Below are positions 46,285 through 55,669 of a stretch of 64,000 nucleotides of DNA, piece by piece (position 1 is the first letter of the stretch; each line of letters begins with the position of its first letter). The notes under the pieces were generated by a model. That model had not been told where the DNA came from and ran no database searches. It saw nothing but the letters and a program-made list of their open reading frames with translations. Position numbers and translations under genes: made by a program. This stretch comes from Limanda limanda. Its lineage: Eukaryota; Chordata; Actinopteri; Pleuronectiformes; Pleuronectidae. Where the stretch lies: the NCBI RefSeq assembly GCF_963576545.1, contig NC_083649.1, forward strand, positions 2,170,406 to 2,234,405. Direction: 5' to 3'.

Positions 46285-46560
46285 ACCATCAGAACTCGCC
46301 CTCTTCTCCTCTTCTCCTCTTCTCCTCCTCCTCTTCTCCTCCTCTTCTCCTTTTCTCCTCTTTCCTCTGGATTCATCCTGACTCCATCGCTCCTCTCTCG
46401 TCTCTTTCTCCTCGTAACTGTCGTCCCTCCATCTCTTCCTCTCTCTGTTTTCCTCGTCTTCCTCACTTCCTGTCTCTTCCTCCATCTCTTCCTCCATCCC
46501 TTCCTCCATCTCTTCCTCCATCTCTTCCTCCATCTCTTCCTCCTTTCCCTCACGTTCTCT
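46285..46560. repeat. pyrimidine-rich tract with CTTCCTCCATCT units
   Basis: CTTCTC/CTCCTC repeats, then about six units of CTTCCTCCATCT at 46475-46545. This is the same 12-bp unit as the array at 42264-42983, 3.5 kb away. Confidence 0.9.
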
Positions 46561-47080
46561 CACCCGTCTTCTCCCTCTCTAATTTGCTTCTCCTCCCTTT
46601 CTGTCTCTCTTTGTTTCTCTCCGTCCTTCGCCGCCCTCCCTCCTTGTAATCTCCTCTGCCCCCCCCTCGTCTCCCACACCTTCTCCCCCCCCTCCCTTTC
46701 CGACTCGCCCACGGGGAAGAGAGAGAGAGTTAGAGATGGACAGTAAATCCCTCGCCGACCTCCCTCTGCGTTTCACTTTTCTAATCTAGTCACAAAAGGA
46801 AGGAGGCGCTGAGCTGGTGCATTGTGGGAAAAGGTCAATCTGCTAACTAACCACCCCCCCCCCACCCCCCCGCTCGTCCCTCGCCGCTCTGTAACAACCC
46901 GTCGTGTCATTGCTCCCGTGTCTGGAGGTCACAGCAAGGCCGCACAAGTTCTGGGTAGAAATTAATTGGCGGCGCGGCGCATATGGGTTATTATCATAAG
47001 GCCTCATGGGAGGAACCACCCCCCCCAGCATTACTCTGTGGGAAGCGACAGGAAGCGTTTTAAAACACCAACTGGTTTGG
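46561..47080. other. no gene seen; possible regulatory block
   Basis: Pyrimidine-rich at the left, then 46890-47015, a balanced block containing GAAATTAATTGGCGGCG and GGTTATTATCATAAGGCC that could be conserved noncoding DNA. Confidence 0.35.
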
Positions 47081-47782
47081 ATGAGGAGAAGAGGAGAAGA
47101 GGAGAAGAGGAGGGGAGGAACAGGAGGAGAAGTACAGGAGAAGAAATGGAGGAGAAGAGGAGGAGAAGAAGAGAAGAAGAGGAAGAGGAGGAGAAGAGGA
47201 GGAGGAGAAGAAGAGGAGAAGAACAGGAGTAGAAGAGGAGAAGAAGAGGAGGAGAAGAACAGGAGGAGAAGAGGAGAAGAAGAGGAGGAGAAGAGGAGGA
47301 GAAGAGGAGGAGGAGGAAAGGAACAGAAGGAGAAGTACAGGAGAAGAGGTACAGGAGGAGAAGGAGAAGAACAAGAGGAGAAGAGGAGAAGAGGAGAAGA
47401 GGAGAAGAAAAGAGGAGGAGAAGAGGAGGAGAAGAGGAGGAGAAGAGGAGAAGAGGAGGATAACAGGAGGATAAGAGGAGGAGGAGGAGAGGAAGAGGAG
47501 GAGAACAGGAGGAGGAGAGAAAGAGGAGAAGAGGAGGAGGAGGAGAAGAGGAGGAGGAGAAGAAGAGGAGGAGAAGAGGAGAAGAAGAGAGGAGGAGAAC
47601 AGGAGGAGAAGGAGAAGAACAAGAGGAGAAGAGGAGAAGAGGAGAAGAGGAGGAGGAGATGTAGGGGAGGAGAACAGGAGAAGAAGAGGAGGAGGAGAAC
47701 AGGAGAAGAAGAGGAGGAGGAGAACAGGAGAAGAAGAGGAGGAGAAGAGGAGGAGGAGAAGAAGTGAAGAAGAGGAAGAGGT
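47081..47782 (+). repeat. 700-bp purine tract GGAGAAGA
   Basis: Plus strand is almost wholly A and G, built from GAGGAGAAGA and GGAGGAGAA with AACAGG interruptions. Open frames on both strands encode only E/R-rich or S/L-rich low-complexity sequence. Confidence 0.96.
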
Positions 47783-48400
47783 GGGACGAGAACGATGAAG
47801 ACGAGTGTCCTTTATTCTCAAAGCCTCTTCAGTCTCTCTCACCTTCTTTCTTTCTCCTGCGTTTACAGAACGTTTCTGAAAAGTCTGAATCCAGTTTCAT
47901 CCTGAGAATTATCACGTGTTTGAGTTTCTGTTTCTCTGCTGCTCTGGAAAATATGAAAATTGAAAAGTGTTGATCTGAGAACTTTTAAATCTTCATATCA
48001 GAGCATCCGACTCTGGAACCTTCACGACTTAGTCTCAGCACAACAGGTATCATGTGTTTAATCCTCCTGAGAACAAGTCAGATGGAAAAACACAAATCAG
48101 CTCAGAGTGAAACTCCTCCGCTGCTGAATCACGATTCTCTCTCTCTTTTCACTTAATTAATATTCAGGCAACGATCGTTTACAAATGAAACAACTGAATT
48201 ATTTTTGCTTTTAGATTGAAATAGTTTATCGTTGTCTGTGACTCACACATATGCGTCTTTGTTTCGCCCCCCCCCCTTCTGTCTCTCTTCCTTCATACTT
48301 CATTCTCCTCTCTCTTTTACTTTTCCATTCTTCCCTCGCTCCTCTTCCCTCTCTCGTCCTCAGCCTCTCGCTCCCTCTCTTCTTGTATTACTGGTATTGT
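47783..48400. other. no gene seen
   Basis: Single-copy spacer between two tracts of opposite polarity, with a C9 run near 48267-48276. Confidence 0.5.
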
Positions 48401-48440
<40 letters not shown>

Positions 48441-48820
48441 TCTCCTCCTCCTCGTCCTCCTTCCTCCTCCTCCTCTTCCTCTTCCTCCTCCTCTTCTTTC
48501 TCTTTCTCCTCTTCCTCCTCTTCCTCCTACTCTTCTCCCTCCTCCTCCTCTTCCTTTTCCTCTTCCTCCTCCTCCTCCTCCTCCTCCTCCTCCTCCTCCT
48601 CCTCCTCCTCCTCCTCCTCCTCCTCCTCCTCCTCCTACTACTCGTTGTCGTCGTACTCCTCTTCCTCCTCCTCTTTTTCCTCCTCCTCCTCCTCCTTGTC
48701 CACCTCTTCCTCCTCCTCTTCTTCTCCTAATGTTCTTCTCCTCCTGTTCTTCTCCTCTTCCTCCTCCTTCTCCTCCTCCTCCTACTCCTGCTCCTCCTCC
48801 CACCTCTGCTTCTCCTCCTC
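48401..48820 (+). repeat. 420-bp pyrimidine tract CTCCTCCTT
   Basis: Plus strand almost wholly C and T, with an uninterrupted (TCC)n core at about 48564-48636. Open frames are low complexity (P-rich, L-rich, G-rich). Confidence 0.96.
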
Positions 48821-49269
48821 CACACATTTCAATCTCGTTTGTTTTCTCCTCCCTCCTTCGCTCGGCCCACTTCTTCCCTTATCTCCCCACTTCACTCGTC
48901 TGCATCTCTGCATCTTCTCATTGTGAGGATTTCAAATTTTTAACTATACTTTGTGCTGACAGAATCATTTCAAATTATATTTGTACTCTTAGCAATAAAG
49001 AGATGGGAAGTATTTTTAGTTAGATATTAGGCCTTCATACAGATTATTAGCAATAACCTTTTGATTCTCAGAATGTTCACTCTTGAAACTAGCTGCTGTT
49101 ATTGTTGGTCAGTCTCACAGCTGTCTGATAAAGTTCTGGAGGTCTGACAGAGCGACTCTGTTGACTTCATTCTGTTTCGTTGCTTTGGTTTCGAGGATCC
49201 CAATGTTTACAGTCAGGATTGTTTTGATGAAGCAGAAAACACAATAATCTTTTCTCCAATTGTAAACAC
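48821..49269. other. no gene seen
   Basis: Single-copy sequence. Confidence 0.5.
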
Positions 49270-49531
49270 CTTTTGCCCGTCACGGCATCTGCTGGGTCAA
49301 GGCCTTTCATGAAGTAAACAGGTTGCCGAGCAACTATAGCTTCCGTATTCCAAAAGCCAGGAGGATGGATTACGCCTGCGCACTTCCGAGGAGGAGGAAC
49401 GAAGAACTGCTGTTATAAAATAGACAGGCGCCAGATGTTCAGCGCTCTGATACAACTAATGTACTGGAAGCCCATTGCTTTGCTGTGACCTGTTCATTGT
49501 CTCCTAAATAAATACTTTGATTGAACAACTG
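49260..49531 (+). mobile_element. possible solo LTR
   Basis: The segment runs from TGTAAACACCTTTTGCCC to TACTTTGATTGAACA. It contains TTATAAAATAGACAGGCG (TATA-like, 49412) and, about 90 bases on, CCTAAATAAATACTTTG (poly(A) signal). This is the order of a long terminal repeat promoter and R-U5 region. No primer-binding site, internal genes or target duplication was found. Confidence 0.38.
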
Positions 49532-49929
49532 AATTCAGCTCTTCTTCTCTTAAAGGATAAACGAACACGCTTTCACATCATCCAGCTCCCGTCCTGTCGC
49601 CGCTCGCTGCTCCTTCTCTCCACAATCCATCCGGCTGTAAAACCACTCGTCCATCTCCTGACCATCACACCATCAGAAACTAAACTGGGATTTCATGAAG
49701 ATAAACCTCTCTCTCCTTCCTGCTCCTCCTCCTCCTCCTCTCCTTCCTGCTCCTTCTCCTTCTCCTTCTCCCTGACCTGCTTTCATCCACGTGTTTCTCC
49801 CTCGGGAGGAAAGCAAGACGCCGATGTTGCCCGACATTTAAAAAACTGGGTCTTTATTTTGTCGGTTACTTTTTTTTAATCAGGCACTTTTTGGCTTCAA
49901 CACTCGATTAACTTCAGCTCTTCTTTTAC
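49532..49929. other. no gene seen
   Basis: Includes a TCC/CTT simple-repeat stretch at 49722-49772. Confidence 0.5.
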
Positions 49930-50119
49930 TCATCCATCCATCCTGTGTTTCTTGTCCTTCATGAGACTATCTGGGTCGAACCAGGTCTGTCCTCTTAGCG
50001 TTTTTAAAAATACATCAGTTTCAAGCAGGTTCTGGATCAGGTCCCAGCTTCCGTACTCTCTGTCAAAATCCAAATATTCCTCCTCAATATGTGAATGAAG
50101 TGAAAAGTACACAACCTCC
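49930..50119 (-). CDS. candidate terminal exon, unknown protein
   Basis: On the minus strand TTGTTTTTTAACACTTAATATCAG provides a good branch and polypyrimidine setting, and the sequence after it stays open for 62 codons to a TGA. The peptide is of normal complexity, with acidic, aromatic and basic residues (EVVYFSLHSHIEEEYLDFDR, later GQTWFDPDSLMKDKKHRMDG). I do not recognise the family. It may be a last exon of an unknown or nested gene, an exon fossil, or chance. No matching upstream coding exon was identified. Confidence 0.25.
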
Positions 50120-51449
50120 CTGATATTAAGTGTTAAAAAACAACCACATCTCAAATCTGGAGATTTGGCAAGTCAGAGCGATTTGGTTTTTATAATAAAA
50201 TGAAGTTTATGAAGCAGATATAGTTTTTTGGAGGTAAGGATGTCTTTTAAGCTGAAAGTCTGAACCGAGCTTCTTGAGTTTGTTCCGTTGTTTCATTAAA
50301 TCTTGTTCGATTTGGTTTCACATTGTAATTTGCCCCCCCGCAGGTTTTTGGTTCAGCTTTTTTAATCCAAATGAAAATTAACAAATTCTGTCCTGGTGGA
50401 ACTGCCTGAGTTGCAAAACTAATATGTAAATGAATCTGTGACTTCACTGCAGAAAGAGTTCTGGGTTTGTTTCATGTTTTTTTTCCTCTCTTGAGTTGTA
50501 TGAGATTCTGACAGAAGCTTTGTGTGTTTGTCTCTTCGTGCTTCACATTCTCAGACGTTTCCAGGCAGAAGAGATGTCACAGGAACCTGTTTCCTTCAGG
50601 CACCTGGGGAATAACAATCCTCAGCTTCCTACCTCAACCTCGTGCAGCAGCTTGTCGGCAGCTCGTGTTGTGTGGCGTCGGATCGTGTGTGTGTCAGCTG
50701 ATCAGTGACCTCGGGCCGACATGCGACCTGTCAGTCACAGTCTAGTCTTTTAAAAAGGTCTGGCTTCCTCCCAGCTGTTTCCCTTTCTCTCCCTCGCTCC
50801 CGTCTTCTTCACACAAACGCCACCGATGTTCTTTGTTCTCTTTTCACTTTCTCTTGCTTCAGGATCATTATCATGCTGACGCCACAGTCACACGAGTGTA
50901 ACCGTCAGCGACAGCTTCTCCGGAAGTGACTGCTCAGCCCTCAGTGTTAAAAAAATACATATTCACTGCTTTCAAGAAAAGTCTGGAAACTGATGAAATA
51001 CCAAGAAGCTTCTTGGTGGAAAACAAAGAATCAACTTCCTGTGAGAATGAAGCTTAAATTAAATAAAGAAGCGTTCTCATGTGAAAACTTTGACTCAAAC
51101 TTCAACATACATCCACACATGTCGGCTGAATATTAAATGCACAAGTTGAAGAAGTGTTTTCATCCCAAGGGAGAATCATTTTACAGGTTTTTGGGAAAAT
51201 AAACATCTAAAGAGACGTGAGAGTATTTTCAGGTCTGTCGCAGCATGTGTGCAGCAGGAAACACATTAATAGTTCTGGATATGAATGTAAATGGAAGTTT
51301 GAATCAAGTTTTTTGTCGGAATGACCCAGATTTGCTTTTGTGTGAGAGATATAATCGCAGTATTTTTTTTTAATTGAGTCTCTCAGATAGAAGAACAACT
51401 TCCAGGTTTAAAGAAAACGACCAATCAGAGCTCAAGTCCTTCAGATTGT
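50120..51449. other. no gene seen
   Basis: Single-copy sequence without recognised signals. Confidence 0.55.
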
Positions 51450-51712
51450 CCACCATAGATATATATAAGGCTAGATGTCTCGGCCAATGGAGTCGGACGT
51501 CCGCACGTGGCGGCCATCTTGCCACAGTCAGCTCGCTCACCCATAACATTGTGTTGAAGTGGTACGTACTTTTTAAATAACCATAACTTGCTCAATTTTC
51601 AACAGATTTTCAAACGGTTTGGTTTGTTATAAACGTCAGAGATGTAGTTATGACACTGAATACTTATGAATAATTTATGCAGTGTCATAACTCAGTGGCT
51701 GGACAGTCCAGT
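51450..51712 (+). repeat. dispersed repeat with terminal hairpin
   Basis: Begins around ATAGATATATATAAGGCTAG and includes CTCGGCCAATGGAGTCGGAC and GCACGTGGCGGCCATCTTG, which I believe form a common fish interspersed repeat. Near its right side TTATGACACTG (51648-51658) and CAGTGTCATAA (51680-51690) are perfect inverted 11-mers with a 21-base loop. Confidence 0.55.
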
Positions 51713-52270
51713 TTCAGTCTGTCTCTGTGTCCCTCTCTCTCTCTCTCTCTCGCTCCTCCTTTCTCACTTGGTCTTTCCTCTCACAAAACGGCTTAAAATG
51801 CCCCAGACAATATTTTTAAATATAATAAAAGGTTGCTCCGGTTGAGGGAGTCAATTTCTCCTCTATTTTATTCATTGTTTTTTCAAAAATCCTGATTAAA
51901 AAGGTTTCAATCCTGGAACCTGAACCTGGTGTGAACCTGCTCATAGCTGGAGCAGACAGAACTTACAGATGAAGTTACACTTTAAAGACCCTTTTGCACA
52001 CACACAAACAAACACACACGCCAACACACACACACTCTCTCTGTCCTGCTGCCAGAAACTTTCACCAGACAACCAAAACCAGATTAGTTCACCGGTGAAA
52101 ATCCAATAAATCCTTCTTCCTTCCTGGCATCAGATAAAAATGTGTCTCTGACAAACAGAAGAAAAACTTCCTGTACAGTTAAATAAAAGACGTGAACTCC
52201 CTCAGACGCTGTACAATGACACACACACACAACACAACCAACATGCACACACAGAGAGACGCACACTTAC
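51713..52270. other. no gene seen; short simple repeats
   Basis: CT array at 51731-51752 and CA-rich words at 51997-52034 and 52217-52230. In the minus direction the sequence immediately left of 52271 starts with a donor (see next entry). Confidence 0.5.
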
Positions 52271-52334
52271 CTCAGTGTATGAGTGTGCTGATGCAGAGTT
52301 TCTGAGCGGCTCCGGGGGGGATTCCTCTGACCAC
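52271..52334 (-). other. candidate 64-nt exon on sgcd strand
   Basis: On the minus strand ATGCTGACCCTGTG, a consensus-like branch site, is followed by TTTCTCCTCCTTCTTCTCTCAG. The 64-nt segment GTGGTCAGAGG..CACTGAG then meets GTAAGTGTG. Both splice sites are strong by eye. The segment has no ATG and two of its frames are open, so it could be a 5' untranslated exon of sgcd or an exon of a noncoding transcript. It lies about 52 kb upstream of the coding exon. Confidence 0.38.
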
Positions 52335-53390
52335 CTGAGAGAAGAAGGAGGAGAAACACAGGGTCAGCATGTGAGGGACGACTCTTCTCTCAGCTGATCA
52401 TCTCCTCCTGGGCCCACATCATTATTTCCCAGGTTTCCCAGGTTTCTCCAATTAGGGATTGCTGATGTGGGATCACACATCTCCTACAGTCATCGCTTTC
52501 TTTACGAAGAGAAGAGGCCGAGCCGCGAAGCGCCGAGGGAGCGGATCAGCAGAATCCTCCCGAACAGACCCCTCACACGAGAAGTTAGTCCGAGCTCAGG
52601 AGACGCTTCCAGTCTCCGAGCGCTCGTTCAGACTTCTGCTGCTGTGTGGACTTCTCCTCTGTTTTCATGTTAAATCACCGGCCGGCGTTTAGCAGCGTTT
52701 GCAGCCGACGGCTAAATATTAAAAAAAGTGACATCACAGAGCTTTATTTACCAATAAGCACTTTATGAGGTAAACTCCTGTTGTGGTTTCACTGGTTCTA
52801 AGCGACGGGATGGAGGGAAACAGGAAATGTGAGGAGCTGGAGGAACAGAGCAACAGGTTCTCTGGTGAGTTCAGTTCTGTCGACACCAGAGAAAAGAGAA
52901 TAAGTGACTTAATAACTCGGACGAAGCTTTGATCTTAATTCTGTGAGAACAGCTTCTTATATCATGAGTTCAGCTCTTTCCTGACTTCACACAACTTCAC
53001 TCAACTTTGTTTTGCCCCAAATTAAAAACCAGAATCACATTTACTTCATGTTTTCAGTCCTCAGTGCTCAAACTAGATGTAAACATGTAAACATCCGCTG
53101 CCATAAAGCAGTGTGTAATGACGCCCGGTGGGATCCGGCCCCCCCCCACGAGGCACCGGACCCTCGACCGGAGCCAGAAGACGATCGATGGATCGACGTC
53201 CTGTTGAAACTCCATCAGACGTATCATGCTACAGCTGAGAATTCACCTGTAGAGCTGATGCAGATCCATGCAGCAGAAATAATGAGTCTTTCTGACAGGT
53301 TGGGTTATTTAATTCCTTTAAAAATCCACTTTAATTACATCCACCAAGGAGCCCCCCCCCCCCCCCCCCCACTTGTGTGTTTGTTTGCAG
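52335..53390. other. no gene seen
   Basis: Single-copy sequence; C19 run at 53352-53370. Confidence 0.5.
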
Positions 53391-53789
53391 GATTATGTAA
53401 AAACTTCTGAAGGTATTTCCATGAAACTTAGAGAAAGGATGAGAATTGGGTCAAGAAAAAAACTTGTTAAAATTTGTTTTTGAGGCCTTAAACAAAATCT
53501 CCTGGATCTGGGTTCCAGCTCTGATCTCAACTACTGGGTGTGTTCACAGCCACGGCATCATCTGGTTCCATGTTCTCCTGGTTCCATGTTCTCCTGGTTC
53601 CAGGTTCTCATCCTTACATCGACTCTTCACTAAAACTCAAAGCTTTTCTCCGTCTCTGCCTCCAAACTCTGGAACAGTCTCCTGCTCCAGATCAGTTCTT
53701 GTCCCACCTTTGAGGATTTAAATCTAAATTAAAGTCCCATCTTATTAATCGTATTTCTTTTCTCCTCGTCTTCTGTGTCTTCTTCTGTC
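53391..53789 (+). mobile_element. LINE 3' end fragment, tandem copy 1
   Basis: From about 53635 the sequence translates (with a stop) as FSVSASKLWNSLLLQISSCP then TFEDLNLN, the typical C-terminal end of reverse-transcriptase open frames of fish LINEs (form FSVxAPKLWNSLPxxIR). The left part GATTATGTAAAAACTTCTGA, TTTCCATGAAACTTAGAGAA is of a common fish repeat type. The reading frame is broken, so no activity is expected. Confidence 0.7.
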
Positions 53790-54236
53790 GATTATGTAAA
53801 AACTTCTGAAGGTATTTCCATGAAACTTAGAGAAAGGATGAGAATTGGGTCAAGAAAAAAACTTGTTAAAATTTGTTTTTGAGGCCTTAAACAAAATCTC
53901 CTGGATTCTGGGTTCCAGCTCTGATCTCAACTACTGGGTGTGTTCACATCCACGGCAATCTCCTGGTTCCACGTTCTCCTGGTTCCACGTTCTCCTGGTT
54001 CCACGTTCTCCTGGTTCCTGGTTCCAGGTTCTCCTGGTTCCATGTTCTCATGGTTCCAGGTTCTCATCCTTACATCGACTCTTCACTAAAACTCAAAGCT
54101 TTTCTCCGTCTCTGCCTCCAAACTCTGGAACAGTCTCCTGCTCCAGATCAGTTCTTGTCCCACCTTTGAGGATTTAAATCTGAATTAAAGTCCCATCTTA
54201 TTAAATCGTATTTCTTTTCTCCTCGTCTTCTTCTGT
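53790..54236 (+). mobile_element. LINE 3' end fragment, tandem copy 2
   Basis: Direct duplicate of 53391-53789, nearly identical, but with an expanded block of a 16-bp unit (GTTCTCCTGGTTCCAC) at 53960-54060: about six units here against three in copy 1. Confidence 0.72.
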
Positions 54237-55669
54237 CAAATCCTTTTATATCAATGCCTGTGAAGCTCTTTAAATCAACTCAGGTAGTTCTTTATGTGAC
54301 GTGACTTGACAAACACGCACGTGAATCTTCATGTATGTTCACTCGTGCCTGAATCACAATCCCTGGGTGGTTTTGTATTTTTTCCATCATCAAGCGTTGA
54401 AGAGACAAATAGAGTGCAAGCGGCAGTTCAGTGGTACGATGACACTAAAGCTGCCACAACATTTACCTTCAGTAAATCCAGTGTCAGCGAGTGCAGAGCC
54501 GTTATTGACACGGCGACACACCTTGATTGAGTCTTTAATGATCCGCCTTAAGGTCGGGGAATAAAAACACTGGCGAGGAGTTGGCGGCTCAGCGGAGACG
54601 AGCCACGCAGCAGATGGATGTTTAAAAAAAGTGGGCGAATCAGCAGCTTTTACTTAACGGCAACTCGTGAAAACACTTTGAGTCTCAGTGGGTGTGAACG
54701 GAGGCGAGCATGTGGATTCAGAAACTTTAAACTCTCTGCTCGTGAAAAAATGATGAGATGATGTAAAACACATTGTTCTGCTCGTGGCGTCCAGGTCTCT
54801 GTCGTATGGTTAATAAAGGTTTAGAACCAACTCCACAGAACAGAAACCACCAGTTCAGCCTTTTTACATTATTGTTCTAAAATGATTATTAACAAGTCTT
54901 TTATAACTTAGTAATTCTATGCTTCTGGATGTTCTATGCAACTTGAAACAGTTTGAACAGTATTAATATGATAAAAAAATACAGTAATTTCTAACCATTG
55001 CTGTTTTAATTGATATTAATAGTTGTTAATAACTGTTCATTTAAAACCTGGTCCCTGAGGTGGAAACACACACACTTCCTGGATCCGACTCCCTGGGAGA
55101 AGCACCTGCAGCCCTAATATCAAATATTCATAAGGAAAATCCACAAGTGTGTTTTACCTTCGTGTGAAACAGAATCTGCTCAGTGACTCTCTGACTTCCT
55201 GCTCGTTCAGAGGAAGGTTTCCTCACTTGGACTCTGAGAGTGAAAAGAAGCAGGAAGCAGAAGCGATAAAGTCACTGCTCGTTAAACAGGAACTTTCTCT
55301 CAGTCATTAGAGCAACAACGGCAGCTGCTGCCACTCGATGTCAGGACCTGCCACGTCTCACTCTCTCACTCGGAGCCTCAGCTCGTCGCCCACCACTTCT
55401 TTCATTTTGCTCCTTTCAGAAAAACAGCCTTCGCTCTCCGCATGCGTCTCGTGACCGAGCGCCGAGGATCAGCGTCGCCATCGTTCATCGTTTCTTTTCA
55501 CGAAAACGAGTCCGTCACACAGGCCGCCGCCCACTCAGAGCCGGGCTGTGAGTTAACGAGCGGGTCGGAGCAGGTTAATGAAGGGTGACACCTATCTGCT
55601 GAGGGCTGAAATTAAAAAACTCCAATCCTCCGTCCCAGGGAAGGTTCTTTGGACGCTGACCCCCCCCAG
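54237..55669. other. no gene seen
   Basis: Single-copy sequence. The stretch 55560-55620 contains GAAGGGTGACACCTATCTGC and could be regulatory. Confidence 0.45.

Noticed and set aside
47006..47842. 250-260 codon frames on both strands
   Set aside because: Low-complexity E/R or S/L sequence from the purine tract; no protein features.
48232..49023. 263-codon proline/leucine-rich frame
   Set aside because: Derived from the CTC/TCC tract; the frame shifts identity with each simple-repeat interruption.
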